The notes beneath the pieces are model-generated. The model was not told the origin of the DNA and did not search any database. It worked only from the letters and a program-made list of their open reading frames with translations. The translations under genes were made by a program, and so were the position numbers. A stretch of 64,000 nucleotides of DNA. It comes from Zanthoxylum bungeanum. Taxonomy: Eukaryota; Streptophyta; Magnoliopsida; Sapindales; Rutaceae. Shown here in pieces: positions 21,726 through 32,538 of this stretch. Where the stretch lies: assembly GCA_019454045.1 (NCBI GenBank), contig SKCR01023790.1, forward strand, positions 62,001 through 126,000, read 5' to 3'. Every line of letters begins with the position of its first letter. The stretch's first letter is position 1.

Positions 21726-22545
21726 TGTCCTTAGCACAGCGAAAGCGCCTTAGGAACCCGAGTCGGCCTTGAAATTTTTTTCTGCCATTCCCTTTGCTTG
21801 GATGAATGTAGTCAACTCCTTACCCAAAATTTTTCTTCTGTTTTTTAACAAAATTTCAGCCGCAGAACAGACCCCGAACAACGGATCAAATCTTGACTCT
21901 TTTGGACCCAAAAAGCACCCAGCTCACCGCCCTTCCCACTTTTGTGCCTATTCCAGTAATGTTTCAGGTCTGATTTTTCAATCAAAACAACCCTACAATA
22001 GTCTTAAAACACCTCTAAATGTTTCCCGTATTTTCTGGATTAAAATCAAATCAAACCGAACACAAAACACAACACAAAGTGGCGGCAACGAGCAAAATCT
22101 GCTCACCACCGTGAGGTAGTAAAGGAAAGGAAGAGATGGTGATTTTTGTTCGACACCAAATGGCCTTCCATGCTATGTATCGTAACTAACGAAAACTAGT
22201 GTGGCCTAGACTCACAAGCTGATCTCTAAACACTTTAGATGTCAAAGAATTGTCACACAACTATTTTGATTTTGTTTTTCTCTTCCTATTTTTTTCAACT
22301 CTTGAGAGAAAATATGAACTAGGGTGGCTAGGGTTTGTAAAATGTGAATTAGGATAAAAAGAAATAAAACTTATCATTTTATACTTAGGGTTTTATTTTA
22401 CAAAATAAAACAAATCCCTTCCCCTCACTATTATGAAATTTCTGCCAGTCATCTCCCTTTTTTAGGAACATCCAATTTTACTTGATGTTATTATAGTAAA
22501 AAAAAATGTTACAAAAATAAAAATATGTAGTTACCATTTAAAAAT
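21726..22545 (-). repeat. Partial B LTR shared by B1 and B2
   Basis: Its minus-strand 3' end (21726) is followed by the primer site TGGCATCAGA and B2 gag, so it acts as the B2 5' LTR. Its 5' half is missing: at about 22545 it joins RNase H sequence of B1 within ATTTTTAAATGGTAAC. It aligns with 48238-49080 (minus) and about 59100-59971 (plus). Confidence 0.82.
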
Positions 22546-23150
22546 TATGGCTGTACCACTATTATCACAATAAAGTGTGAGTGGTTTATCCATATCTGGA
22601 ACAACTTCCAGATCTCCCAAGAACTTCCGGAGCCAGACTGCTTCCTTAGCTGCTTCATAAACTGCTACATACTCAGCCTCCATAGTGGAGTCAACAATAC
22701 AAGATTTCTTTATTCTTCTCCACACAATGGCCCCACCACCTAGGGCAAACCCTGATCCATATGTTGATTTCCTAGAATCGACATCTGTCTAAAAATCAAG
22801 GTCTGTATATCCTCTGAGGATCATATCCTCACAAGAATATACAAGCATATAATTTCTCGTTTTCTTAGGAAACTTGAGAATATATTTCACAGCCACCCAA
22901 TGATATAATCCTATGTTGGACTGAAACCTACTGACTATTCCCAATGTAAAATTGATGTATGGTCTCATGTATAACATAGCATACATGTGACTACCAACTG
23001 CTAAGGCATATGGGACACGTCTCATTTCCTCAACTCTTTGAGGTGTCTTAGGAGACTGTTCCTTCGACAAATGAATTCCATGTCAATAAGGCAAACTACC
23101 TTTCTTGGAATTCCGCATCCCAAATTGCACAAGGATCTTGGTCGTGTTTT
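22546..23150 (-). pseudogene. B1 RT C-terminus and RNase H, copy 1
   Basis: The minus-strand frame reads SKKGSLPY, stop, HGIHLSKEQSPKTPQ, then VPYALAVGSHMYAMLYMRP, HWVAVKYILKF and GYTDLDF. It continues as SCIVDSTMEAEYVAVYEAAK and TLYCDNSGTA, which are the copia RNase H motifs. In-frame stops occur and it is cut off at the LTR junction near 22545. It is the 3' continuation of the RT fragment at 47654-48185, separated from it by element D. Confidence 0.88.
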
Positions 23151-23576
23151 TCTATGATTTTAGGGTTTAGGACGAGCTTAGGTTATATAGAGAAGTCTGA
23201 GAGTCCATATATGCGTAAAACACGACCAAAATAAGCTTCTGGGACCCTTCTGGGGTGCCACGGTGCCAGAAAATAGGGGCTGCGGTACCCAACTCATGGG
23301 AAGTATGTATGGGAGAGACTGCTAAGGGCGCCGCAATGCCAGAACTTGGGTGTCGCGGTGCCTGCTGGTTCTTTTAGTCTTTGCCGCTTTCTGCATTTCT
23401 GCAACTCCTGCATGCTTCTGATGCGTCCATAAGGTCCCGAAACATGCGTAATTGCTCAAATCTTCATGTTCCATTGCTCTTAATAACAAAGCACGAAATA
23501 AACTCTAATTAATATTAAATACATGATAATTAAGTCGAGTTAGCGATGTTCAAAGTACACTTTCATGCACTTATCA
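23151..23576 (-). repeat. D 3' LTR fragment, copy 1
   Basis: Starts (minus) at 23576 with TGATAAGTGCATGAAAGTGT, directly after the polypurine-like TTGGGGATTG. It matches the first ~420 bp of the 46459-47653 LTR and is truncated at about 23151, where B1 pol begins. The source LTR is about 1195 bp. Confidence 0.87.
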
Positions 23577-24189
23577 CAATCCCCAACCATCTTATTGCTA
23601 GTCCCTAGCAATTCAAGCGTAAAAATAAAATAAGAACTAAATAAATAAATAATAACTATCTAAGCCACTTTCGTAGGGATCACAATTGCATTTAGCATAT
23701 GCAACTAGCCTTTAAACCCCTAAATGTCCTTAGTGGACGAGTTATAGTCTAGTGAGGGCTTACAGCGATGACACCCACAAACGTTATTTAAAAACACATA
23801 CAAACATGCAAAAACAAAATGAAATAGTTACAATAGTTACACATATTATTGTCCTCAAAAAATTCCTAGTAATGAAATCAGAGAACTTTCAAAGTACTAA
23901 ATGTAACTCGAATCCAAGTTCTTGAATAAATCATCTAAGTCAGACTCACAGTATGTGTGTGTGTGTAAAGGTTCGTTCACAGCTTCATTCCTAGGTAAGC
24001 CAACTCAATAATTTCATTTAAAATTTGGGATCTGATGGGTCAAACTAACCTAGATGTCTCGAGTGTACTCTGTAACTGTCTTCCTGTGCCCAGCATGGTA
24101 TGATTTTTTTCTTGTCTCTTTTTTTTTTTTTTTTTTTTCAACTCTTTTTTTTTTACACACATACCCTTTAAGGTAGCATTTCTCCTCTT
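23577..24189 (-). repeat. D 3' untranslated region, copy 1
   Basis: Non-coding. It has the conserved block at 23660-23783, a TGTG microsatellite near 23955 and a poly-T/A tract at ~24110-24150. It joins a C LTR at about 24190 and ends in a polypurine tract before the D LTR. Confidence 0.75.
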
Positions 24190-25434
24190 AAGTAGTATAA
24201 AAAGTATCGATCTCACGAGGACTTAATACCTAAGCTATTAATTTATGAAGCCAAATTTTTACGAGTATCTAATGGATTGATTGTTTGAGTGGATAGTGAC
24301 TTTAAACTTAAAACAAGTAAATAAAATGACGTGAAAGTAGATTGAGGAAAATTCAATATTATTTAACTATCCATGGTTGTGAATCTTTCCAATATCTTTT
24401 AAAGATGAAATGGTTATCTTATGTTTGTGTAATATATTGGTTTACTAACCTGGAACACGAAATTCTACAAAAGCCTCTGTCGATGGTCAGATGCAAATAC
24501 CCAGTGCAACCAATTTAAACCATATGTCTATGTCAATCAAGTTACCTGAATTCATTAGGATTAATTTCCAATTATGTCTATCCCGCCCGACAGGTATATG
24601 TCTATCCTGTAAGGAAATCTATTAAAGAGTTATTTATCCTCAAGAAAGATCGTGGGCTATTAAGTCTAAGGCTGAAACCTAAAATTTCTTCGTCAAGTTT
24701 ATTTTAAGTTTACCAATCAATCTTATTAGTGGCTAGTTAACAAGAAGCATTAAGTTTAAGACTTAATAAGTAAACCTTTATATTACGCAAGCTATAAAAT
24801 AACCCCTTATAAATCAGTGATATTGGAATTTCTCAGAATCCCAGATAACGGGTTTAGTTACGACATATATTTAAAACTAGTAAAAAATAGAAGACTTAAA
24901 GTAAATACTGCAAATTAAAAATGGTAAAAGAACAATAAAAGAAAATGCTGGGGTTCGAGGATCCACTTTTATTACTACTATTTTATATATCTCCCTTATT
25001 ATAATATATTAACTTTGCGTGATATTACCAACCTTCCATATAGGAGGTATCCTGATTAAGTCAAATTAATAATTAATTCCAACCGACCATACAGGCGGTA
25101 TCCATGTTTAGTCAGGTTAAAACGAATTTTATTTAAGTCCACCGACCATAAGGTGGTATCTCATTAAGTCAGGTTTTAAATAGTTTATATATTATAATTA
25201 AGGGAGATTAATCTAAATATTAGTAATAAAAGCTTACTTTTCACCCCAGCAGAAGAGAGTTACCTACCATGCTGAATAGTAAAAACTAAAAAGTAAAGAA
25301 AAGAAAGTACTATTGCGAACTGTAAATAAAATTAATTACAGAAAGCGGTAATAAACAAACAAGACACAATATTCTTAGTAATCTTAAGGAATTCCTTAGA
25401 AGAAAGTATGAAATGAAATATGAAATTCGGCCTC

Positions 25435-25442
25435 TATTTATA
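25435..25442 (-). promoter_or_regulatory. TATA box, C LTR copy 1
   Basis: TATAAATA on the minus strand, followed by GAGGCC. Two 12-bp perfect palindromes GCGTCGCGACGC lie upstream at 25461-25472 and 25485-25496. The equivalent in copy 2 is 29667-29674. Confidence 0.6.
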
Positions 25443-25460
25443 AGGAAAAATTGGCCTCTC

Positions 25461-25496
25461 GCGTCGCGACGCGCGCAACATTACGCGTCGCGACGC
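25461..25496. promoter_or_regulatory. Paired GCGTCGCGACGC palindromes upstream of TATA
   Basis: Two identical perfect 12-bp palindromes, 24 bp start to start, about 20-55 bp upstream of the C LTR TATA box. They are also intact at 29693-29704 and 29717-29728. In C1 (2771-2782, 2891-2904) and in the 42388-43541 LTR they are eroded at CpG sites. A binding-site role is inference. Confidence 0.5.
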
Positions 25497-26040
25497 TCGT
25501 TGATCTTCGATATATGGCGCAGCTTCTGCAAAGATGGTGACAAGTGTCTGACGGCTGTCGACAGCTGAATTATTGTACTGATGTGGCGACCACTGAATTT
25601 TTTTGCTGACGTCATTGATGACGTATGTGCTGACATGGCGCTAACGTGGTGATGATGATTGTCGGCAGCATGTGATGATGACACGTGTCCGGTGCACGTT
25701 AGTTGATTTTATGTGATGTTGACACGTGGCAGGTGCATGTTAGCAAGTGCGCATGATAGCAAACTTCTCTGATTGTGACACGTGTACGGCATATTTTAAC
25801 AGTGCAAGGTGTATGTTAGCGGTCGTGATGCAGAGCTACGAGTCACGATGCCCAAATGATAATTTTTCCATTTTGTTCCGTTTTTCGCTGTTTTGGCCCT
25901 GACTTGATTCCAAAGAGTTCTGTTATTTTATTTATCTACAAAATAACACAAAACACATCAAAATATTCACAAAACTCAATAAATTATACAAAATATTAAG
26001 TCAAATGAGTGGGAAATAGTTATCTATTTACCACTCATCT

Positions 26041-26689
26041 CACCCTCAAACCTAACATTTTGCTAGTCCTCGAGCAAAACAATAAAATAAAATAACATAA
26101 ACATCTTTAAAATAAACATTAAACTAAGCCACTTTCGTAGGGATCACGGTTGCATTTAGCGTATGCAACAAGCCTTTAAACCCATAGGTGTCCCTAGTGG
26201 ACGAGTTGTAGTCTCGTCAGGGTTTACAGTGACAATACCCACAAACGTCAAACTAATGCACACAAAAGCAAAAAGACAAGAGAAAAAATAAGTTATTGAC
26301 TAAACAAGTGAAACTCCTTATCCAAGTTAGTAGTTGTTTTCTTTCTTTCTAAATTACCGAATAAGTAAATTCTCCGATTATTTTTACCATTCTCCATACA
26401 CACAGCTAACAAGATATTAATCAACTCAATATTCCCACAATATTCATAAGTGTAGTTGAAAAGAGAGTAATATTTTTATCCTAAAGTTATATCAGAATTC
26501 ACACCCTTTTTTTAGCAATGGAATATGTTTCTCATTTTTCTGATTTTTTTTATTTATATACAATATCTTCCATCCATGTAACGAGCTTTGGGCCAGTGAC
26601 TCCCAAACAAGTTGGCTTTAGGGCACTAGGTGTTAAGACACCCCTACGGACATAATTACTCAGATTTTTGATATAAATATATTTTTTTA
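26041..26689 (-). repeat. C 3' untranslated region, copy 1
   Basis: Upstream (minus) of the C LTR. It has a polypurine tract TAGGTTTGAGGGTG, the shared block at 26124-26247, and one full ~130-bp repeat unit (26569-26689) that is cut by the duplication junction. Non-coding. Confidence 0.82.
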
Positions 26690-26771
26690 GGAACATCCAA
26701 TTTTACTTGATGTTATTATAGTAAAAAAAAAATGTTACAAAAATAAAAATATTTAGTTACCATTTAAAAAT

Positions 26772-27385
26772 TATGGCTGTACCACTATTATCACAATAAA
26801 GTGTGAGTGGTTTATCCATATCTGGAACAACTTCCAGATCTCCCAAGAACTTCCGGAGCCAGACTGCTTCCTTAGCTGCTTCATAAACTGCTACATACTC
26901 AGCCTCCATAGTGGAGTCAACAATACAAGATTTCTTTATTCTTCTCCACACAATGGCCCCACCATCTAGGGCAAACCCTGATCCATATGTTGATTTCCTA
27001 GAATCGACATCTGTCTAAAAATCAAGGTCTGTATATCCTCTGAGGATCATATCCTCACAAGAATATACAAGCATATAATTTCTCGTTTTCTTAGGAAACT
27101 TGAGAATATATTTCACAGCCACCCAATGATATAATCCTATGTTGGACTGAAACCTACTGACTATTCCCAATGTAAAATTGATGTATGGTCTCATGTATAA
27201 CATAGCATACATGTGACTACCAACTGCTAAGGCATATGGGACACGTCTCATTTCCTCAACTCTTTGAGGTGTCTTAGGAGACTGTTCCTTCGACAAATGA
27301 ATTCCATGTCAATAAGGCAAACTACCTTTCTTGGAATTCCGCATCCCAAATTGCACAAGGATCTTGGTCGTGTTTTTCTATGATT
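26772..27385 (-). pseudogene. B1 RT C-terminus and RNase H, copy 2
   Basis: Duplicate of 22546-23150 with the same stops. A frame entering from the D side reads TKILVQFGMRNSKKG, which shows where B1 coding resumes after D (about 27385). Upstream B1 RT ends at 47654 with RFFRIVRNN. Only about 13 codons appear lost between the two. Confidence 0.87.
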
Positions 27386-27803
27386 TTAGGGTTTAGGACG
27401 AGCTTAGGTTTATATAGAGAAGTCTGAGAGTCCATATATGCGTAAAACACGACCAAAATAAGCTTCTGGGACCCTTCTGGGGTGCCACGGTGCCAGAAAA
27501 TAGGGGCTGCGGTACCCAACTCATGGGAAGTATGTATGGGAGAGACTGCTAAGGGCGCCGCAATGCCAGAACTTGGGTGTCGCGGTGCCTGCTGGTTCTT
27601 TTAGTCTTTGCCGCTTTCTGCATTTCTGCAACTCCCGCATGCTTCTGATGCGTCCATAAGGTCCCGAAACATGCGTAATTGCTCAAATCTTCATGTTCCA
27701 TTGCTCTTAATAACAAAGCACGAAATAAACTCTAATTAATATTAAATACATGATAATTAAGTCGAGTTAGCGATGTTCAAAGTACACTTTCATTCACTTA
27801 TCA
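27386..27803 (-). repeat. D 3' LTR fragment, copy 2
   Basis: Starts (minus) at 27803. Same truncated LTR as 23151-23576. It includes a TATATAAAC promoter motif near 27408-27416. Confidence 0.87.
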
Positions 27804-28418
27804 CAATCCCCAACCATCTTATTGCTAGTCCCTAGCAATTCAAGCGTAAAAATAAAATAAGAACTAAATAAATAAATAATAACTATCTAAGCCACTTTCG
27901 TAGGGATCACAATTGCATTTAGCATATGCAACTAGCCTTTAAACCCCTAAATGTCCTTAGTGGACGAGTTATAGTCTAGTGAGGGCTTACAGCGATGACA
28001 CCCACAAACGTTATTTAAAAACACATACAAACATGCAAAAACAAAATGAAATAGTTACAATAGTTACACATATTATTGTCCTCAAAAAATTCCTAGTAAT
28101 GAAATCAGAGAACTTTCAAAGTACTAAATGTAACTCGAATCCAAGTTCTTGAATAAATCATCTAAGTCAGACTCACAGTATGTGTGTGTGTGTAAAGGTT
28201 CGTTCACAGCTTCATTCCTAGGTAAGCCAACTCAATAATTTCATTTAAAATTTGGGATCTGATGGGTCAAACTAACCTAGATGTCTTGAGTGTACTCTGT
28301 AACTGTCTTCCTGTGCCCAGCATGGTATGATTTTTTTCTTGTCTCTTTTTTTTTCTTTTTCTTTTTCAACTCTTTTTTTTTTTACACACATACCCTTTAA
28401 GGTAGCATTTCTCCTCTT
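27804..28418 (-). repeat. D 3' untranslated region, copy 2
   Basis: Same as 23577-24189 except that the T tract is interrupted by Cs here. Non-coding. Confidence 0.75.
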
Positions 28419-30272
28419 AAGTAGTATAAAAAGTATCGATCTCACGAGGACTTAATACCTAAGCTATTAATTTATGAAGCCAAATTTTTACGAGTATCTA
28501 ATGGATTGATTGTTTGAGTGGATAGTGACTTTAAACTTAAAACAAGTAAATAAAATGACGTGAAAGTAGATTGAGGAAAATTCAATATTATTTAACTATC
28601 CATGGTTGTGAATCTTTCCAATATCTTTTAAAGATGAAATGGTTATCTTATGTTTGTGTAATATATTGGTTTACTAACCTGGAACACGAAATTCTGCAAA
28701 AGCCTCTGTCGATGGTCAGATGCAAATACCCAGTGCAACCAATTTAAACCATATATCTATGTCAATCAAGTTACCTGAATTCATTAGGATTAATTTCCAA
28801 TTATGTCTATCCCGCCCGACAGGTATATGTCTATCCTGTAAGGAAATCTATTAAAGAGTTATTTATCCTCAAGAAAGATCGTGGGCTATTAAGTCTAAGA
28901 CTGAAACCTAAAATTTCTTCGTCAAGTTTATTTTAAGTTTACCAAATCAATCTTATTAGTGGCTAGTTAACAAGAAGCATTAAGTTTAAGACTTAATAAG
29001 TAAACCTTTATATTACGCAAGCTATAAAATAACCCCTTATAAATCAGTGATATTGGAATTTCTCAGAATCCCAGATAACGGGTTTAGTTACGACATATAT
29101 TTAAAACTAGTAAAAAATAGAAGACTTAAAGTAAATACTGCAAATTAAAAAAGGTAAAAGAACAATAAAAGAAAATGCTGGGGTTCGAGGATCCACTTTT
29201 ATTACTACTATTTTATATATCTCCCTTATTATAATATATTAACTTTGCGTGATATTACCAACCTTCCATATAGGAGGTATCCTGATTAAGTCAAATTAAT
29301 AATTAATTCCAACCGACCATACAGGCGGTATCCATGTTTAGTCAGGTTAAAACGAATTTTATTTAAGTCCAACCGACCATAAGGTGGTATCTCATTAAGT
29401 CAGGTTTTAAATAGTTTATATATTATAATTAAGGGAGATTAATCTAAATATTAGTAATAAAAGCTTACTTTTCACCCCAGCAGAAGAGAGTTACCTACCA
29501 TGCTGAATAGTAAAAACTAAAAAGTAAAGAAAAGAAAGTACTATTGCGAACTGTAAATAAAATTAATTACAGAAAGCGGTAAATAAACAAACAAGACACA
29601 ATATTCTTAGTAATCTTAAGGAATTCCTTAGAAGAAAGTATGAAATGAAATATGAAATTCGGCCTCTATTTATAAGGAAAAATTGGCCTCTCGCGTCGCG
29701 ACGCGCGCAACATTACGCGTCGCGACGCTCGTTGATCTTCGATATATGGCGCAGCTTCTGCAAAGATGGTGACAAGTGTCTGACGGCTGTCGACAGCTGA
29801 ATTATTGTACTGATGTGGCGACCACTGAATTTTTTTGCTGACGTCATTGATGACGTATGTGCTGACATGGCGCTAACGTGGTGATGATGATTGTCGGCAG
29901 CATGTGATGATGACACGTGTCCGGTGCACGTTAGTTGATTTTATGTGATGTTGACACGTGGCAGGTGCATGTTAGCAAGTGCGCATGATAGCAAACTTCT
30001 CTGATTGTGACACGTGTACGGCATATTTTAACAGTGCAAGGTGTATGTTAGCGGTCGTGATGCAGAGCTACGAGTCACGATGCCCAAATGATAATTTTTC
30101 CATTTTGTTCCGTTTTTCGCTGTTTTGGCCCTGACTTGATTCCAAAGAGTTCTGTTATTTTATTTATCTACAAAATAACACAAAACACATCAAAATATTC
30201 ACAAAACTCAATAAATTATACAAAATATTAAGTCAAATGAGTGGGAAATAGTTATCTATTTACCACTCATCT
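28419..30272 (-). repeat. C 3' LTR, copy 2 (3' LTR of the nested C element)
   Basis: Starts (minus) at 30272, after the polypurine tract. It is contiguous with the C pol-containing region to its right, so this is the 3' LTR of the element whose integrase ends at 33185. TATA box at 29667-29674. Confidence 0.88.
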
Positions 30273-31442
30273 CACCCTCAAACCTAACATTTTGCTAGTC
30301 CTCGAGCAAAACAATAAAATAAAATAACATAAACATCTTTAAAATAAACATTAAACTAAGCCACTTTCGTAGGGATCACGGTTGCATTTAACGTATGCAA
30401 CAAGCCTTTAAACCCATAGGTGTCCCTAGTGGACGAGTTGTAGTCTCGTCAGGGTTTACAGTGACAATACCCACAAACGTCAAACTAATGCACACAAAAG
30501 CAAAAAGACAAGAGAAAAAATAAGTTATTGACTAAACAAGTGAAACTCCTTATCCAAGTTAGTAGTTGTTTTCTTTCTTTCTAAATTACCGAATAAGTAA
30601 ATTCTCCGATTATTTTTACCATTCTCCATACACACAGCTAACAAGATATTAATCAACTCAATATTCCCACAATATTCATAAGTGTAGTTGAAAAGAGAGT
30701 AATATTTTTATCCTAAAGTTATATCAGAATTCACACCCTTTTTTTTAACAATGGAATATGTTTCTCATTTTTCTGATTTTTTTTATTTATATACAATATC
30801 TTCCATCCATGTAACGAGCTTTGGGCCAGTGACTCCCAAACAAGTTGGCTTTAGGGCACTAGGTGTTAAGACACCCCTACAGACATAATTACTCAGATTT
30901 TTTATATAAATATATTTTTTTACAATATCTTCAATCCATGTAGAGAGCTTTAGGTCAGTGACACCCAAATTAGTTGGTTTTAGGGAACTAGGTGTTAAAA
31001 CACCCATACGGACTTAATAACTCGGATCTCAGACAATTTTTTTATCTATCGCTTTTTTTTAGATGCTTCTTCCAATTAAACTAGAGCAATGAATATTGCA
31101 AACTTTTCAATTACAGCTCATATTCGTATGTTACCATGCAAGTTGATAATACCTATCAACTGAGCATATGAAGATTCATTTTAATCAGTATTATGGAGAA
31201 TTCACAAATTAAATAATTCAAAAGGAAATAAACAAAAAATAACTTGTTACGAAATAGGTTGAGATACATCTCAGGAGTGGAAATTCCTTACACAGCTATC
31301 TCATACCAATTTCACCTGATTAATCAAATTAAAAACACAAAACATAAAATATTTTTTAATATTTGTAAAATTTCTTAACTTTTTTGAATTTTTTGAAAAT
31401 TTTTGACTAAATAAAAACACATAATATTAATAAGATACTATC
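30273..31442 (-). repeat. C 3' untranslated region with tandem repeats
   Basis: Non-coding 1.2 kb between the LOG-like pseudogene region and the 3' LTR. It includes the shared block near 30357-30479 and two ~130-bp tandem units (30790-31030). Its last ~400 bp (31040-31442) are AT-rich and without identifiable features. Confidence 0.75.
30790..31030 (-). repeat. Two ~130-bp tandem units in C 3' UTR
   Basis: Unit 1 (30790-30920) and unit 2 (30921-31030) share TACAATATCTTC, CCATGTA, GAGCTTT, CAGTGAC, AGTTGG, TTTAGGG and CTAGGTGTTAA in the same order. Tandem repeats in this position are known for Tat/Ogre-type gypsy elements. The frame across them is a repeat artefact, not a gene. Confidence 0.78.
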
Positions 31443-31472
31443 TAACTATTCCGCTCCCTCAAACCTAAATGA

Positions 31473-31490
31473 GACATTGTCCCCAATGTC
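31473..31490 (-). other. Conserved hairpin upstream of C 3' UTR
   Basis: GACATTGTCCCCAATGTC forms an inverted repeat. It is followed on the minus strand by a purine-rich TTTAGGTTTGAGGGAG. The ACATTGNGGACAATGT motif next to a G-rich purine run is a familiar landmark after the ORFs of Tat/Athila-like elements. Here it marks the end of the coding/captured part. Confidence 0.55.
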
Positions 31491-31642
31491 TTAAAAAGTA
31501 GAAGAAGAGTTTAGAATATAGTACCTGGTTAGCTGAAATTCTATATCTAAATGAAGAATTAAAGGTTAAGATCCAGATTTATCCGACGCTTCTTACCACG
31601 ATCATTATCCGACCACTTTATCTTTGAGAGGATTAGGTCAAT

Positions 31643-32211
31643 TTAGGGTTCAAAGGCTATGATTTGTTCAATTAAATCTGGGGTAGTTCTGGCTGTGAAG
31701 AGGAGTTCTTTTACAGGTTTTGGAACGAACCCATTCCTTCGGGCATCATCAAGAAACACAAAAAGAAAATCATAAAATCCATAAGCATTAAACAGTCCAA
31801 TTGGTTTCTGGTGTATGTTCAAGTTCGCCCAAGATAGTACTGTAAAAATTTCCTCCATCATGCCCAAGCCACCTGGCAAAGCAATAAAAGCATCAGCACG
31901 GTTAATCATTTCTAGTAGTCGTTCAGACATACCTGGCACGATCAGTTCCTCTCCGTTTGATGGTCCTATTAGATTTTCCTCCGCCAAAGATTTTGGTATG
32001 ATTCCAAAACTTGACTACCTCATTCCTGTACAGCCCTTGAAACGATCCCCATTAGTCCAAGATTGCCACCACCATATACTAAGTGCATATTCCTTTCAGC
32101 TATGACTCGACCCAATTCATGTGCTGCCGCTACAAATTCTGGTTTAGAATCAACACTAGTATCGCAAAACACACAGATGTTTACAACTCTTCTTCTTGAA
32201 GTAGTTTCCAT
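31643..32211 (-). pseudogene. LOG-like phosphoribohydrolase retro-pseudogene
   Basis: The minus-strand frame from ATG 32211 resembles plant LOG proteins (cytokinin riboside 5'-monophosphate phosphoribohydrolases, formerly lysine decarboxylase-like), cytosolic enzymes that release active cytokinin bases. Visible features are NICVFCDTS near the N-terminus, LVYGGGNLGLMG (nucleotide site) and DAFIALPGGLGMMEEIFTVL, the PGGxGxxxE signature with Met in place of the usual Thr. KPIGLFN and a normal stop at 31643 follow. A TGA at 32020-32022 and a one-base loss near 32003 split it. About 190 codons run without an intron, whereas plant LOG genes are normally interrupted by several introns. This suggests capture from mRNA. 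It lies between the C integrase and 3' UTR, on the element's coding strand. Confidence 0.86.
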
Positions 32212-32538
32212 TTTTAACTCTGGATGCCTTCAAGAGTTCAATGATGAGTTGAATTTATAGAACCTGAAAAAGTGAAAGTAATAATAGCACTAGTACCTGC
32301 GAGATGAAAATTATTAGTTAAACAGTAAAATATATCGTGAAAGTCAAAAAGTCTGGATCTTGTCAGAGAAAATAAAAGAAAATAACAAAACAAATCACAA
32401 TTATTAAATAAATACAAAGATAAAATAATATTTACAAGAAGTTACGGCTTGAATGACGTCTATGCGTCAGAGACAACCTTCCCTTCCAATTTTCTTATAA
32501 ATTGGCAAACAGTGTCTTTTAAAGTCGGATTCCTAAGA
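32212..32538 (-). other. Spacer between ORF-x and LOG-like pseudogene
   Basis: AT-rich, with no reading frame. The 60 bp before the LOG-like ATG contain CATCATTGAACTCTTGAAGG and could be remnant 5' UTR of the captured transcript; this is inference. Confidence 0.4.

Larger units (their letters stand above)
24190..26040 (-). repeat. C 3' LTR, copy 1
   Basis: Starts (minus) at 26040 with GATGAGTGGTAAATAG; the first base is T-to-A altered. It aligns with C1 at 389-4247 minus the nested solo LTR. The last ~50 bp (the ACGTGCGCTTGCG end) are absent at the low-coordinate side. Confidence 0.88.
22465..26689. repeat. 4.2-kb direct tandem duplication, copy 1
   Basis: This segment is repeated at 26690-30922. 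Contents in plus order: a bit of B LTR, B1 RT/RNase H, D LTR fragment, D 3' UTR, C LTR, C 3' UTR. By eye the copies differ by roughly a dozen substitutions plus small indels and a variable poly-T. All three breakpoints share TTTTTTA: 22458-22464, 26682-26689, 30915-30922. Confidence 0.95.
26690..30922. repeat. 4.2-kb direct tandem duplication, copy 2
   Basis: 4233 bp, the same contents and order as 22465-26689. Its right side continues naturally into the rest of the C 3' UTR at 30923. Copy 1 continues naturally into the B LTR on the left. The junction at 26682-26689 is therefore the novel joint. Confidence 0.95.

Noticed and set aside
24110..24150. Poly-T tract as the tail of a processed retrocopy
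   Set aside because: It varies between duplicate copies, lies within D 3' UTR and no gene body precedes it.
22465..30922. The two 4.2-kb copies as LTRs of one element
   Set aside because: No TG...CA ends, no target duplication, no body between them, and they contain parts of four unrelated elements.
30783..31007. Repeat protein with GVLTPS-LKPT units
   Set aside because: It is the translation of the 130-bp untranslated tandem repeat.
31643..32211. A functional host LOG gene
   Set aside because: In-frame TGA, frameshift, no introns, and embedded in a gypsy element.
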